A stretch of DNA of 64,000 nucleotides from Tomitella gaofuii (GTDB taxonomy: Bacteria; Actinomycetota; Actinomycetes; Mycobacteriales; Mycobacteriaceae), in contig NZ_CP059900.1 in assembly GCF_014126825.1 (NCBI RefSeq), positions 3,920,954 to 3,984,953 of the forward strand. Direction: 5' to 3'. Positions 26,044 to 36,602 of the stretch are shown piece after piece. The first letter of the stretch is position 1. Each line of letters starts with the position of its first letter. A program made the position numbers and the translations under genes. The notes under the pieces are model-generated. The model was given only the letters and a program-made list of their open reading frames with translations, searched no databases and was not told the origin of the DNA.

Positions 26044-27138
26044 ATGACTCGCAGTAACGTTCTGCGGCTCATCGAGCCCGGCCGGGGTTCTGCGCGCCGC
26101 TCGGATCCCGCCGTGCGCACGCCGTCGTCGGCCGGCGGTGCCGCCCCCGCCGCGGGTGTCGCCACCACCGTCCGCCGCCAGCACATGCGCGGAGTCAGCC
26201 TCCAGTCGCAACTCGTCTCGCGCGCGCTCAGCGTCACGGCCCGCCCCACGTTCTCGCTCTGGTCCTACACGAGCCGCCTGGCCTGGCCGGTGGGGATGCT
26301 CGACGCCGCCGCCACCGCCCTGCCCGCCGTCGACGGCACGCAACACCAGCCCGTGCGGCTGCAGAACTGCGACGCCGAGTGGATCCAGGGCCCCGGCGCC
26401 ACCACCGACCACGTGGTCCTCTACCTGCACGGCGGCGCCTTCCTGTGCTGCGGGCTGCGCACCCATCGGCGCATGGTGTCGCGCATCTCCGCGGTCAGCC
26501 GGTCGTCGGTGCTGGCCGTCGACTACCGCATGCTGCCGCACCACACCATCAGCGATGCGATCGCCGACGGCGTCGACGCCTACAAATGGTTGCTGGCCAA
26601 CGGCTACAGCGCCGAGGACATCGTCGTGGCCGGAGACTCCGCCGGCGGATATCTGGCCTTCGAAGTGCCGCTCGCCATCGCCGAGGCCGGCCTGCCGGGG
26701 CCCGCCGGCATCGTCGCGATGTCGCCGCTGACGGAGATGGACCCCACACGCAAGCTGGCCCACCGGAACTCGCGGCACTGTGCGATGTTCCCGCGGCGCG
26801 CCGTCCCCGCCCTGTCCAGGCTGTCCGACCGGCTGGACGAACAGGCGATGACCAACCGGGGCCAGCTCCCGCGCGTGTGCCCCGTGGACGCGGACCTCAC
26901 GCAGCTGCCGCCCACGCTCATCCAGGTGGGTTCGCACGAGATGCTCTACCCGGATTCGGCGCTCATGGCCGAGCGTCTCGCCGCTGCGGGGGTGCCGTGC
27001 GAGCTGCAGGTGTGGGACCACCAGCCGCACGTGTTCCAGGTGTTCGCGGACGTCATCCCCGAGGGGCACGACGCGATCGCCGAGATCGGCCGCTTCCTCC
27101 GCTCGTCCTGGGGCCCGCTGCTCACCGCCGTCGAGTAG
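26044..27138 (+). CDS. Alpha/beta hydrolase, HSL-type esterase/lipase
   Basis: A 364-residue serine esterase of the hormone-sensitive-lipase group. The oxyanion motif is LYLHGGAFLCCG (about residue 125), the nucleophile is in VAGDSAGGYLA (about 196), and the acid/His are in the last 80 residues (MLYPDS and WDHQPHVFQ). The first 50 residues are a basic, Ala/Ser-rich segment without a clear signal peptide. Related proteins in mycobacteria hydrolyse short-chain esters or acylglycerols. AGGAGGAGG just upstream fixes the ATG. The upstream repeat array suggests specific regulation. Confidence 0.88.
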   Translation: MTRSNVLRLIEPGRGSARRSDPAVRTPSSAGGAAPAAGVATTVRRQHMRGVSLQSQLVSRALSVTARPTFSLWSYTSRLAWPVGMLDAAATALPAVDGTQHQPVRLQNCDAEWIQGPGATTDHVVLYLHGGAFLCCGLRTHRRMVSRISAVSRSSVLAVDYRMLPHHTISDAIADGVDAYKWLLANGYSAEDIVVAGDSAGGYLAFEVPLAIAEAGLPGPAGIVAMSPLTEMDPTRKLAHRNSRHCAMFPRRAVPALSRLSDRLDEQAMTNRGQLPRVCPVDADLTQLPPTLIQVGSHEMLYPDSALMAERLAAAGVPCELQVWDHQPHVFQVFADVIPEGHDAIAEIGRFLRSSWGPLLTAVE

Positions 27139-27205
27139 CCCGAGAACACCGCCGCGGCGGCCTACAGTGGGCGTCGAAACCCGCCCTCCGACCGGGAGCA
27201 GCCCC

Positions 27206-28606
<1,401 letters not shown>

Positions 28607-28633
28607 GCGTACCCGCCGTTGGGGCTTGTCACA

Positions 28634-28651
28634 GCGCGCCGCGGGGCGCGC
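28634..28651. terminator. Short GC hairpin after the FAD oxidase
   Basis: 7-bp perfect stem with a 4-base loop, 28 bp after the stop codon; a weak terminator candidate. Confidence 0.35.
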
Positions 28652-28796
28652 CGCTCCGGGGAATGTCGCCGCCACCCGTTATGTTGTGCGGTGGTGAGGG
28701 CGCGACCCCGCCACGGCGACCCCCGAGGTCGGCGCGGCCCGGGCCGCGCCGAGTGCAACCGACCCGCTCACGGCGGGAAACCCGATTGGAGCGGCC

Positions 28797-29156
28797 ATGG
28801 CCACCCAGGACCTCACTGCCGACACCTTCGAGCAGACCATCACCGACAACGACATCGTCTTCGTCGACTTCTGGGCCGATTGGTGCGGCCCGTGCAAGCA
28901 GTTCGCGCCCACCTACCAGTCCGTGGCCGAGCAGAACCCGGACGTCGTGTTCGGCAAGGTGGACACCGAGGCGGAGCAGCAGCTCGCCGCGGCCGCGCAG
29001 ATCTCGTCGATCCCCATGCTCATGGCGTTCCGCGAGGGCCAGCTCGTGTTCGCCCAGCCGGGCGCGCTGCCCAAGCAGGCCTTCGAGCAGCTCGTCCAGC
29101 AGGTCAAGGACCTCGACATGGAGCAGGTCCGGGCCCAGATGGCCCAGGAGGGCTGA
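28797..29156 (+). CDS. trxA: Thioredoxin
   Basis: A 119-residue thioredoxin-fold protein for disulfide reduction in the cytosol. The active site WADWCGPCK is at about residues 29-37, followed by the cis-Pro region SSIPMLMAF (about 75-83). Length and sequence are ordinary. The ATG follows GGAGCGGCC. No reductase gene is nearby. It ends before a strong hairpin. Confidence 0.93.
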   Translation: MATQDLTADTFEQTITDNDIVFVDFWADWCGPCKQFAPTYQSVAEQNPDVVFGKVDTEAEQQLAAAAQISSIPMLMAFREGQLVFAQPGALPKQAFEQLVQQVKDLDMEQVRAQMAQEG

Positions 29157-29196
29157 GCCGGCCGGGGCGCCGGCCCGATCATGCAGCACCGCAGAC

Positions 29197-29228
29197 GAGG
29201 CGGGGCGCCGGAGACGGCGCCCCGCCTC
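29197..29228 (+). terminator. Terminator hairpin after thioredoxin
   Basis: Perfect 13-bp stem (29197-29209 with 29216-29228), 6-base loop, followed by TTCG, about 40 bp after the stop codon. Confidence 0.65.
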
Positions 29229-29377
29229 TTCGCACGCCCGCCCCGTCGTGCGTCGGTCCCGCCTTCGCTGTGCACCGCGCAGTGCGCGTTTCCCCGGCGG
29301 GCCTTGCCGACCACCGCGTGCTCCGGGTTATGTAGTGGGCAGTGAGTGTTGGTGCTGTCAACCGATAGGGGAGCACG

Positions 29378-31114
29378 ATGGCAGAGCAGAACGCGGCCCA
29401 GGAGTCCACACCTGGGGCCACGGCGACGCACGACGTCAAGCCGCGCAGCCGCGACGTCACCGACGGGCTGGAGAAGACGGCCGCCCGCGGCATGCTCCGC
29501 GCCGTCGGCATGGGCGACGAGGATTGGGGCAAGTCGCAGGTGGGCGTCGGCTCGTCGTGGAACGAGATCACCCCGTGCAACCTGTCGCTGGACAGGCTGG
29601 CCCAGGCCGTCAAGGACGGGGTGCACGCGGCCGGCGGATATCCGCTGGAGTTCGGCACCATCTCGGTGTCCGACGGCATCTCCATGGGCCACGAGGGCAT
29701 GCACTTCTCGCTGGTCTCGCGCGAGGTCATCGCGGACAGCGTCGAAACGGTCATGAACGCCGAGCGGCTCGACGGCTCCGTGCTGCTCGCCGGGTGCGAC
29801 AAGTCGCTGCCGGGCATGCTCATGGCCGCCGCCCGACTGGACCTGGCGAACGTCTTCCTCTACGCCGGCTCCACCCTGCCCGGGGTGGCCAAGCTGTCCG
29901 ACGGCAGCGAGCGCGAGGTCACCATCATCGACGCGTTCGAGGCGGTGGGCGCCTGCTCGCGCGGCCTGATGAGCCGCGCCGACGTCGACACCATCGAGCG
30001 CACCTTCTGCCCCGGCGAGGGCGCGTGCGGCGGGATGTACACCGCGAACACGATGGCGTGCGTGTCCGAGGCCCTGGGCATGTCACTGCCGGGCAGCGCC
30101 GCCCCGCCCGCATCCGACCGCCGCCGCGACGGGTACGCACGCCGCAGCGGCGAGGCGGTCGTCCGGCTCATCGCGGACGGCATCACCGCGCGCGACATCA
30201 TGACCAAGGAGGCCTTCGAGAACGCCATCGCGGTGGTCATGGCCTACGGCGGGTCCACCAACGCGGTGCTGCACCTGCTGGCCATCGCGAACGAGGCCGA
30301 GGTGGAGCTCACCCTCGACGACTTCGTGCGGGTGGGGGCGCGGGTGCCGCACCTGGCCGACGTCAAGCCCTTCGGCAAGCACGTCATGCTCGATGTGGAC
30401 CGCGAGGGCGGCGTCCCCGTGCTCATGAAGGCGCTGCTCGACGCGGGCCTGCTGCACGGCGACTGCCTCACCGTCACCGGCCGGACCGTCGCCGAGAACC
30501 TCGCGGACATCAACCCGCCGGACCCCGATGGCCAGGTGCTGCGCGCCCTCGACGACCCCATCCACCCCTCCGGCGGTCTGACCATCCTCAAGGGCACCCT
30601 CGCCCCGGGCGGTGCCGTGGTGAAATCGGCGGGTTTCGACGATTCGGTGATACGCGGAACGGCGCGCGTGTTCGACCGTGAGCGGGCCGCCTTGGACGCC
30701 CTCGAGGACGGCACGATCCAGGCGGGCGACGCGGTGGTGATCCGCTACGAGGGCCCCAAGGGCGGGCCCGGCATGCGCGAGATGCTCGCGATCACCGCGG
30801 CCATCAAGGGCGCCGGGCTGGGCAAGGACGTGCTGCTGCTCACCGACGGCCGGTTCTCCGGGGGCACCACCGGCCTGTGCGTAGGCCACGTGGCGCCCGA
30901 GGCCGTCGACGCCGGACCCATCGCCTTCATCCGCGACGGCGACCGGATCACGCTCGACGTCTCCGGCGGCACCCTCGACCTGGAGGTCGACGATGCCGAG
31001 ATGGCCCGCCGGCAGGAAGGCTGGCAGCCCCTTCCCCCGCGGTACACCCGCGGGGTGCTGGCCAAATACGCGAAGCTCGTGCAATCGGCCTCCGTGGGCG
31101 CTGTCTGCGGGTAG
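29378..31114 (+). CDS. ilvD: Dihydroxy-acid dehydratase
   Basis: A 578-residue Fe-S dehydratase of valine, leucine and isoleucine biosynthesis, converting 2,3-dihydroxy-3-methyl acids into 2-keto acids. The cluster cysteines are in GCDKSLPGM (about residue 133) and [16 protein letters not shown] (about 211-226); [13 protein letters not shown], near the C-terminus, is also typical. Length matches actinobacterial IlvD (Rv0189c type). The start follows AGGGGAGCACG. It stands alone, with no other ilv genes in the window. Confidence 0.95.
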   Translation: MAEQNAAQESTPGATATHDVKPRSRDVTDGLEKTAARGMLRAVGMGDEDWGKSQVGVGSSWNEITPCNLSLDRLAQAVKDGVHAAGGYPLEFGTISVSDGISMGHEGMHFSLVSREVIADSVETVMNAERLDGSVLLAGCDKSLPGMLMAAARLDLANVFLYAGSTLPGVAKLSDGSEREVTIIDAFEAVGACSRGLMSRADVDTIERTFCPGEGACGGMYTANTMACVSEALGMSLPGSAAPPASDRRRDGYARRSGEAVVRLIADGITARDIMTKEAFENAIAVVMAYGGSTNAVLHLLAIANEAEVELTLDDFVRVGARVPHLADVKPFGKHVMLDVDREGGVPVLMKALLDAGLLHGDCLTVTGRTVAENLADINPPDPDGQVLRALDDPIHPSGGLTILKGTLAPGGAVVKSAGFDDSVIRGTARVFDRERAALDALEDGTIQAGDAVVIRYEGPKGGPGMREMLAITAAIKGAGLGKDVLLLTDGRFSGGTTGLCVGHVAPEAVDAGPIAFIRDGDRITLDVSGGTLDLEVDDAEMARRQEGWQPLPPRYTRGVLAKYAKLVQSASVGAVCG

Positions 31115-31244
31115 CGGGAGGCGGTGGAGCCGGGGCCTGTTGTGTGCCGCGCGCCTGTTGCCGCGACACGCCGGGACGATGCGCGCGCGGTGGGATGAGG
31201 GGCGCGCGGTGGGATGGGGGGGCACGCGGGCGCGGGCCCGCCCG

Positions 31245-32009
31245 CTACGAGCCCAGGGAGCGCAGGGTCTTCTTGGCCTCGGCCAGCTCGCGCGCGAGCT
31301 CCTCGACCCGCCGTTCCGCCTGCGCCCGCGCCGACACCAGCACGGCGTCCACCGCCTTCGACGCCGCCGGAACCCCCAGCGCATCGACCGCCTGCACCAC
31401 GGACTCGGCACGCACCGGAACCGGCTTGCCGGACCGTGCGCCGCCGCCGACCACGGTGACCGCCCACTCGTGCGGAGCGCCCGAGGCGGCGCCTTCGATG
31501 GTCACGGTCACCGACGCGGGCCCGCGGCCGCGCGGCCTGCGCCGGGGCTCCGCCGCAGCGGGGGCCTTCGCCCGGCCGGACCCCGCCGGCGCGGACGGCT
31601 CCCGCTCCGGCGCAGAGGATTTCGCCGGGGCCGCTGTTCTCGCCGGCGCAGCGGGTGTGGCCGGCGCGGTGGCCGCCTTCTTCGCCGGGGCCCGTTGCGC
31701 GGGCGCCTTCTTCGCCGGGGCCCGTTGCGCGGGCGCCTTCTTCGCCGGGGCCGCAGGCGCTGTGCGCGTCATGCGGAGCTCGTCGGCCTCGTAGGGCAGC
31801 TCGTCGTCTATCCGGCGCGGCTTGACGGTCACGGTCTTGCCGTCGATCGATTGCACCTTGGCCGAGGCGCCGGCCGGTACGTCGAGGCTGGGAATGGGGT
31901 CCCGCAGATACACCGTCGGCCTCTTGCCGTCCGCCAACGCCGCACGAAGCGCGTCGAGGTCGCCGTCGGTGAGCGAGGCCGCCGCGGTGGCGGCCGAGCG
32001 CGTTGCCAT
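31245..32009 (-). CDS. Lys/Ala/Pro-repeat protein (DUF6319-like)
   Basis: A 254-residue protein with three parts: an N-terminal domain (about 1-80; LTDGDLDALRAALADGKRPTVYLRDPIPSL, then a small beta-domain), a linker with PAKKAPAQRA repeats (about 88-115) extended by Ala/Pro, and a C-terminal domain ending in an amphipathic helix (RAQAERRVEELARELAEAKKTL). It looks like the actinobacterial DUF6319 family; I recall the family from memory, so treat the name as tentative. The basic AKKAP tract resembles the DNA-binding tails of HupB. It is divergent from the cyclase at 32225. Confidence 0.7.
   Translation of the reverse strand: MATRSAATAAASLTDGDLDALRAALADGKRPTVYLRDPIPSLDVPAGASAKVQSIDGKTVTVKPRRIDDELPYEADELRMTRTAPAAPAKKAPAQRAPAKKAPAQRAPAKKAATAPATPAAPARTAAPAKSSAPEREPSAPAGSGRAKAPAAAEPRRRPRGRGPASVTVTIEGAASGAPHEWAVTVVGGGARSGKPVPVRAESVVQAVDALGVPAASKAVDAVLVSARAQAERRVEELARELAEAKKTLRSLGS
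31681..31751 (-). repeat. 30-bp tandem repeat inside the AKKAPA linker
   Basis: Two identical 30-bp units (31681-31710 and 31711-31740) and the first 11 bases of a third encode the decapeptide repeat. Such repeats vary in number by slippage. Confidence 0.75.
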
Positions 32010-32224
32010 TGTGCCTGTTCCTTCCGATGCCGGGGTCGGTGCCGGTGCCCGCGATATGCGGCGTCCGTCTCCGTGGTGCAGCCCGAGCCATGATAGGCAT
32101 CCGAAGCGACATCCTCGTCCGCCGCAGGCGGTCATCGACGGTGGTCGGCCGAAATCGGCGTGGCCTCGGCGATAGGATCGAACGGCCCGGAGCCGAATGG
32201 ACCGACAGCGCGGAAGGGAACGCA

Positions 32225-33538
32225 GTGGCACGTCAACAAGGCCCTTCGCGGTCCGGCGATGCATCAGGCCCGCCCGGGCCGGCCCCCGACGCGCCTGCGT
32301 CCGGTATGCCCGATCCCGACGAGCCCGCCGGGTCCGACAGCAGCCGCGCCCTGTCGCGTGAGGCCGCCCGCGCCCGCGCCCGCGCCGCCGAATCGTTGGC
32401 GCCGCCCAGCGTCGTCGACGCCACCCGCAAGGCCATCGAGGTGTCGCTGCTGGGCGGCGAACGCAAGTACGACCGCTACGAGGTCGCCGAGTTGGCCGAC
32501 GTGCCGGTGGAGCGCTGCACCGAGCTGTGGACCGCCATGGGCTTCGCGATCCCCTCCGACCCGGACGCCGCGAACTACACCGACTCCGACGTCGCCGCGC
32601 TGCGCGTGCTCAAGCGCCTCACCGACTCCGGCGTGCTCCGGTCCGACGTGATCGCGCCGATCTCCCGCGCCACCGGCCAGGCCATGTCCCGGCTCGCCGA
32701 GTGGCAGGTGTCGTTGGTGACCGAGTTCGTGCTCCACGCGCTGATGGAGAACCGTCGCTATCCGGGCAAATGGCCCGGTGCCCCCGCGTCCGATTCGGCA
32801 CGCACCCCGGAGACGGACCCCGGAACGGAACCGTTCGACGAGGAGACCGTCACCTCCATCGTGGTGCAGACGGCGGATGCGCTCCTGCCGATGATCCGCG
32901 ACTTGCAGGACCATGTGTGGCGGCGGCATCTGGCCGCCACCTCCGAGCGCATCCTGCTGCGCACCCGCGAGGGCGACGACAGCCGTCCGTTCGCCGTCGG
33001 CTTCGCCGACATGGTCGGCTACACGCACCTGACCCGGCGGATCGACATCACCGACCTGGCGGCGCTGCTGGACGAGTTCGAGTCGATCTGCGCACGGGTC
33101 ATCGCCGAGCACCACGGGCGCATCATCAAGAACGTCGGCGACGAGGTCATGTTCACAGCCGACGACGCCGACACCGCCGCGCTCATCGGCGTCGCGCTCC
33201 AGGACGCCATCGGCGAGGCCCGTACGCTGCCGAAGATCCGCGTGGGCATGGCCTACGGCGACGTGCTGGTGCGCTACGGCGACGCCTACGGCGCCGTGGT
33301 GAACATCGCCGCCCGCCTCACCGGGGCGGCGCGGCCGGGCACCGTGCTGGTCGACGAGTCGCTGGCGCAGCAGCTCACCCCGCCGAACGGCCTGTCCACC
33401 CGCATGATCCGGCCGGTGAAGGTGCACGGATACTCACGGCTGCGCGCACGGCAACTGCGCAGGAAGACCCGGTGGGTGCGTTCCGACGGCGAGCGTTCCG
33501 CGCGCGGCGGCCGATCCGACGACGACAGCGACGAATGA
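32225..33538 (+). CDS. Class III adenylate cyclase with N-terminal regulatory domain (Rv1264-like)
   Basis: A 437-residue soluble cyclase. The first 45 residues are polar; residues about 60-200 form an all-helical regulatory domain as in the pH-sensing mycobacterial cyclase Rv1264, and the catalytic domain runs from about 250 to 410. Metal Asp residues are in GFADMVGYTHL and NVGDEVMFTAD, Lys is in RIIKNVGDE, and Asn/Arg are in AVVNIAARLTG. It should make cAMP. The GTG start follows GGAAGGGAACGCA. It is not close to the HAMP-type cyclase at the left edge. Confidence 0.88.
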   Translation: MARQQGPSRSGDASGPPGPAPDAPASGMPDPDEPAGSDSSRALSREAARARARAAESLAPPSVVDATRKAIEVSLLGGERKYDRYEVAELADVPVERCTELWTAMGFAIPSDPDAANYTDSDVAALRVLKRLTDSGVLRSDVIAPISRATGQAMSRLAEWQVSLVTEFVLHALMENRRYPGKWPGAPASDSARTPETDPGTEPFDEETVTSIVVQTADALLPMIRDLQDHVWRRHLAATSERILLRTREGDDSRPFAVGFADMVGYTHLTRRIDITDLAALLDEFESICARVIAEHHGRIIKNVGDEVMFTADDADTAALIGVALQDAIGEARTLPKIRVGMAYGDVLVRYGDAYGAVVNIAARLTGAARPGTVLVDESLAQQLTPPNGLSTRMIRPVKVHGYSRLRARQLRRKTRWVRSDGERSARGGRSDDDSDE

Positions 33539-33568
33539 TCACCGGACAGTCGGCGGGTTGCCGCCGGA

Positions 33569-33574
33569 TAGTCT
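33569..33574 (+). promoter_or_regulatory. -10 hexamer placed for a leaderless transcript
   Basis: TAGTCT ends 7 bp before the ATG at 33581; no ribosome site between. Confidence 0.5.
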
Positions 33575-33580
33575 CGGCGC

Positions 33581-34042
33581 ATGACCCAACCTGTTGCTGT
33601 GGCCTCCGGGAGCATCGAGTGGTCGCTGGGGGTGGACGCCAAGGTCACTCTGCTGTGCGCAGGGTTGATCTTCCTGTGGGCGCTGGCCCTCGGGGTGTGG
33701 AAGTACCGGCAGATGGCCGTATCGCCCACCCACCTGGCCCACCCCTACGTCGACATCGCCCATCGCGCGGCACTGATGTACTCGTTCGCGACGTTGCTGC
33801 TGGCGGTGTTCGCCGAGCTCAGCGCATGGCCGACCGCGGTGAATCTCGTCGCCGCGCTGGTCGTCATCGCCTTCTTCGTGGCCGCGATCGGCAGCTACGT
33901 GGTCCACGGCGTCCTGCGGGACACCGACAACCAGTTCTCCCACCCCGTCCGCGGCACGCACGCGTTCATGCTGGCGCTCATCGTCGGCGAGATCGGCGGC
34001 ACCGCAGTGCTGGTCGCGGGGTTCGTCGCCGACTGGGCGTGA
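33581..34042 (+). CDS. Small integral membrane protein
   Basis: A 153-residue protein with four predicted helices (about 22-41, 60-80, 86-108 and 127-150) and short loops. I do not recognise a family. A conserved-looking YVDIAHRAALMYSFA segment precedes the second helix. The stop lies 13 bp from that of the convergent lipoprotein gene. Confidence 0.7.
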   Translation: MTQPVAVASGSIEWSLGVDAKVTLLCAGLIFLWALALGVWKYRQMAVSPTHLAHPYVDIAHRAALMYSFATLLLAVFAELSAWPTAVNLVAALVVIAFFVAAIGSYVVHGVLRDTDNQFSHPVRGTHAFMLALIVGEIGGTAVLVAGFVADWA

Positions 34043-34055
34043 TCACGCGGCCGCC

Positions 34056-34748
34056 TCAGTCGCCGTCGGTCTCGAGCCCGCCCTTCTCCGTGATGGGCTG
34101 GTCGATCCGGGAGTTGTCGGCGACCTCGGTGATCACCCGGCGTGCCTCGTCGACGGTCGCGTCGTCCGGCGCCTTGAGCGTGGATTGCAGCAGCATGCCG
34201 ACGCAGTGGGTGGAGCTGAGCTGGATGCTCGAGTAGTACTGGACGTACCGGTATTCGACACCGTCGATCTCGCGCGTGGATTCTCCGAGCTTGCGGTGGT
34301 CGCCCAGGCCGCTGCCGGCGTCGTCGATGGAGTCGAAGTCGATGGGGTCGCGCTGCGCCTTGAGCATCGATTCCACCTTGTCGCACGGGGTGATCTCGGT
34401 GAACTGCGCGGTGATGGCCGCGCCCTGCTGCGCCTGGGCGGCGAAGGTCGACCGCGCCGCGTCGTCGCCCGCGACCTTGCCGCCCAGTTCCTCCGGGATG
34501 CGCGAGCGGTCCAGCAGTGCGTAGGTGACGCCGCTCTGTCCGGTGGCCTCGGCCGGGTCCGACGGCAGGAAGTCGTTCTGATTGATCATGCTCCAGCCCT
34601 GCGGCACGAACATCTCGATCCGCTTGTCGGTGCCGAAGCCGAGGGGCCGGTACTCGCCGTCCGGCGCGGGCGCATCCCCGCCGGACCCGCAGCCCGCCAG
34701 CACCGCCGCGGCGAGGACACCACCTAGTGCGGCGACGCTCCGTTTCAC
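34056..34748 (-). CDS. Putative lipoprotein of unknown function
   Basis: A 230-residue exported protein with a clear lipobox (AAAVLAGCGSGG, Cys at about residue 20), so it is anchored to the outer face of the membrane. The mature part begins with a Gly/Ala/Pro linker and continues as a mixed alpha/beta domain (MFVPQGWSMINQNDF..., ...YRYVQYYSSIQLSSTHCVGMLLQSTLKA), resembling the LpqN/LpqT type of mycobacterial lipoproteins only in outline. The GTG start follows AGGAAGGA. Confidence 0.72.
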   Translation of the reverse strand: MKRSVAALGGVLAAAVLAGCGSGGDAPAPDGEYRPLGFGTDKRIEMFVPQGWSMINQNDFLPSDPAEATGQSGVTYALLDRSRIPEELGGKVAGDDAARSTFAAQAQQGAAITAQFTEITPCDKVESMLKAQRDPIDFDSIDDAGSGLGDHRKLGESTREIDGVEYRYVQYYSSIQLSSTHCVGMLLQSTLKAPDDATVDEARRVITEVADNSRIDQPITEKGGLETDGD

Positions 34749-34831
34749 GGCGATCCTTCCTGCAGGGGCTGCACCCGCGGGCCGGCCGTCGCGGACGCGC
34801 CGCACCGACCGCCCGGGCTCGGGTATCCAGG

Positions 34832-35491
34832 CTAGAACAGGGTGAGCTCTTCGTTCTCGGGGGCGGCGAACAACGCCGGCTGGTCGGGCTGGTCGATGCG
34901 CGCCGGGGCCACAGCCTCGGTGGTCTCGGGCTCGGGCAGGGCCGTCTCGGCGGTCTCGGGCTCGGGCGTCTCGGTGGACTCGGGCTCGGGCGCGGCCGCA
35001 GCGTCACCGAATCGATCCGCCCCGGGGGCGGGCGTCGCCACGATCTTGCCGTCACGCGCAGCCCGGGCCGCCTTGCCGGCCAGCGAATCCGCCATTTCGT
35101 TGAACTCGTTGCCCACGTGGCCGCGCACCCAGCGGAACCGCACCGGGCCCGGGCGTTCCGCGATGGCGGCGTCGATGGCCCGCACCAGCTCGACGTTCTT
35201 GACCGGGGTTCCGCCGGCGGTCTTCCATCCGCGGCGCTTCCATCCGGGCAGCCACTCGGTGGAACACTTGATGGCGTACTGCGAGTCCGACTCGATCATC
35301 AGCGGCTCATCACCGGGGTGTGCACTGATCGCCTCGAGGACCGCGCGCAACTCGGCGATCTGATTGGTGCCCTCCGCGGCCCCGCCGGAATGCGCACCGC
35401 CGCGATGGTCCACCCATGCCCAGCCGATGGCGCCACCAGGGTTCTTCAGGCAGGACCCGTCCGTGCTGACCATGATCACGCACCAGACCAT
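34832..35491 (-). CDS. rnhA: Ribonuclease HI with Glu/Pro/Thr-rich tail
   Basis: Cleaves RNA in RNA-DNA hybrids. The first 135 of 219 residues form the RNase HI fold with the full catalytic set: Asp in STDGSCLKNPGG, Glu in TNQIAELRAV, Asp in MIESDSQYAI, and His/Asp in VRGHVGNEFNEMAD. A tail of about 75 residues, rich in Glu, Pro and Thr with TETPEPETAE-like repeats, ends in ELTLF, which resembles the bacterial sliding-clamp-binding motif QLxLF. Unlike Rv2228c there is no phosphatase domain. ATG (35491), GTG (35479) and ATG (35473) are all possible starts. Confidence 0.88.
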   Translation of the reverse strand: MVWCVIMVSTDGSCLKNPGGAIGWAWVDHRGGAHSGGAAEGTNQIAELRAVLEAISAHPGDEPLMIESDSQYAIKCSTEWLPGWKRRGWKTAGGTPVKNVELVRAIDAAIAERPGPVRFRWVRGHVGNEFNEMADSLAGKAARAARDGKIVATPAPGADRFGDAAAAPEPESTETPEPETAETALPEPETTEAVAPARIDQPDQPALFAAPENEELTLF

Positions 35492-35643
35492 ACGTTCGCA
35501 TCCCGCGTGTGGCCACCCCTCCACGCCGCAACCCTCCGCGACATGCATCACAGCGAGGCACACGCGTTTCGGTTCGACGACACCCTGCCGGGGTTCGCGC
35601 CCGAAGTTCGAGCGCGAAGCCAAGTGCCCCGCCCTCAAGAATG

Positions 35644-35681
35644 GCCGAGGCGCGGCCCGGTGACCCGGGCCGCGCCTCGGC
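35644..35681. terminator. Perfect 17-bp hairpin after the RDD gene
   Basis: 35644-35660 pairs fully with 35665-35681 (loop TGAC), 20 bp downstream of the RDD-protein stop on the minus strand. Confidence 0.65.
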
Positions 35682-35700
35682 ATGCTGCGCAGAGAGCCGG

Positions 35701-36498
35701 CTACTGCGTGGTGACCACCCGCGTGCCGCCTGCCATCTCGTCGTGCTTGCCCTGCTTGGTGGGGCTGCTGTTGATCGTCACCGCGATGATGATGACGATG
35801 ACGAGCATGGCGATGTCGATGATCCAACTGATGATCGTGCCGATGATCGGAATGATGCCGATGATCATCCCGATCGACCCGAGCACCACATAACCATTGC
35901 GGCGCAGCGACTCCTGTGTCGTCGGATTGCCACCGGACGCCCCCACCACTCTCAGGTGCAGGAGCTGCTTGCCCAGGGTCTGCCCCTTCGTCGTCTCGAA
36001 CCACACGAAGTAGGCGGTCCATGCGAAGGCGAAGACGATCGCGATGATGGCGGAGACAACCCAGTAGCCGATGCCCGGGGAAGTGTTGTCGAGCAAGGCC
36101 TGCCCCACGCCGAATGCGGCACCGACGATCATCTGGACGATGAGCATCGGGATGCCGATGATCAGGCTGTCGATGATGCGCGCACCGAACCGCGGCGCCA
36201 GCCCGCCCGGCGTGCCGCCGCCGCTCATCTGGTTGGCGCCGGTGGGATAGGCCTGGTAGCCGCCGGCCGGCGGGGGCGGCGGATAGGCGTTGCCGTACCC
36301 GGACGGCGAACCGTAGTCCGGGGAACCGTAAGGCTGGGAACCGTATGGTTGGGCGCCGTAGTCCGGGGAGCCGTATTCGGGTGCACCGTACGGCGCGGCC
36401 CCGTACTGGCCGCCCCCGTATTGCCCGCCGTCGGCGCCGCCCGGGTCACGCGTCCCGTCGTCGCCTTCCGGCCGCTGGTCGCCGGGTCCTGTCGTCAT
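35701..36498 (-). CDS. RDD family membrane protein with Tyr/Gly/Pro-rich N-terminus
   Basis: A 265-residue protein. The first ~90 residues are low-complexity with repeated YG-[SA]-P-[DE]/Q units (PEYGSPDYGAQPYGSQPYG) and a proline run. The rest is an RDD domain (starting LAPRFGARIIDSLIIG) with four hydrophobic segments (about 108-130, 150-172, 215-235 and 238-250). RDD proteins are thought to be small transporters or membrane adaptors; the substrate is unknown. The ATG at 36498 follows GGAAGGA. The tail is probably cytoplasmic and disordered. Confidence 0.85.
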   Translation of the reverse strand: MTTGPGDQRPEGDDGTRDPGGADGGQYGGGQYGAAPYGAPEYGSPDYGAQPYGSQPYGSPDYGSPSGYGNAYPPPPPAGGYQAYPTGANQMSGGGTPGGLAPRFGARIIDSLIIGIPMLIVQMIVGAAFGVGQALLDNTSPGIGYWVVSAIIAIVFAFAWTAYFVWFETTKGQTLGKQLLHLRVVGASGGNPTTQESLRRNGYVVLGSIGMIIGIIPIIGTIISWIIDIAMLVIVIIIAVTINSSPTKQGKHDEMAGGTRVVTTQ

Positions 36499-36602
36499 CG
36501 GCAGCATCCTTCCGCAATGTGTCCCTCAGCACAGGGAGTTGCTGAGGACACTACCGGCAGCGCGGGGCCGATGCCATGGAGGACACACCGCGACGGTCCT
36601 GC

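Noticed and set aside
31183-31220. 19-bp tandem repeat (GCGCGCGGTGGGATGAGGG-like) after ilvD
   Set aside because: Only two imperfect copies in a low-complexity GC-rich spacer; no function can be supported.
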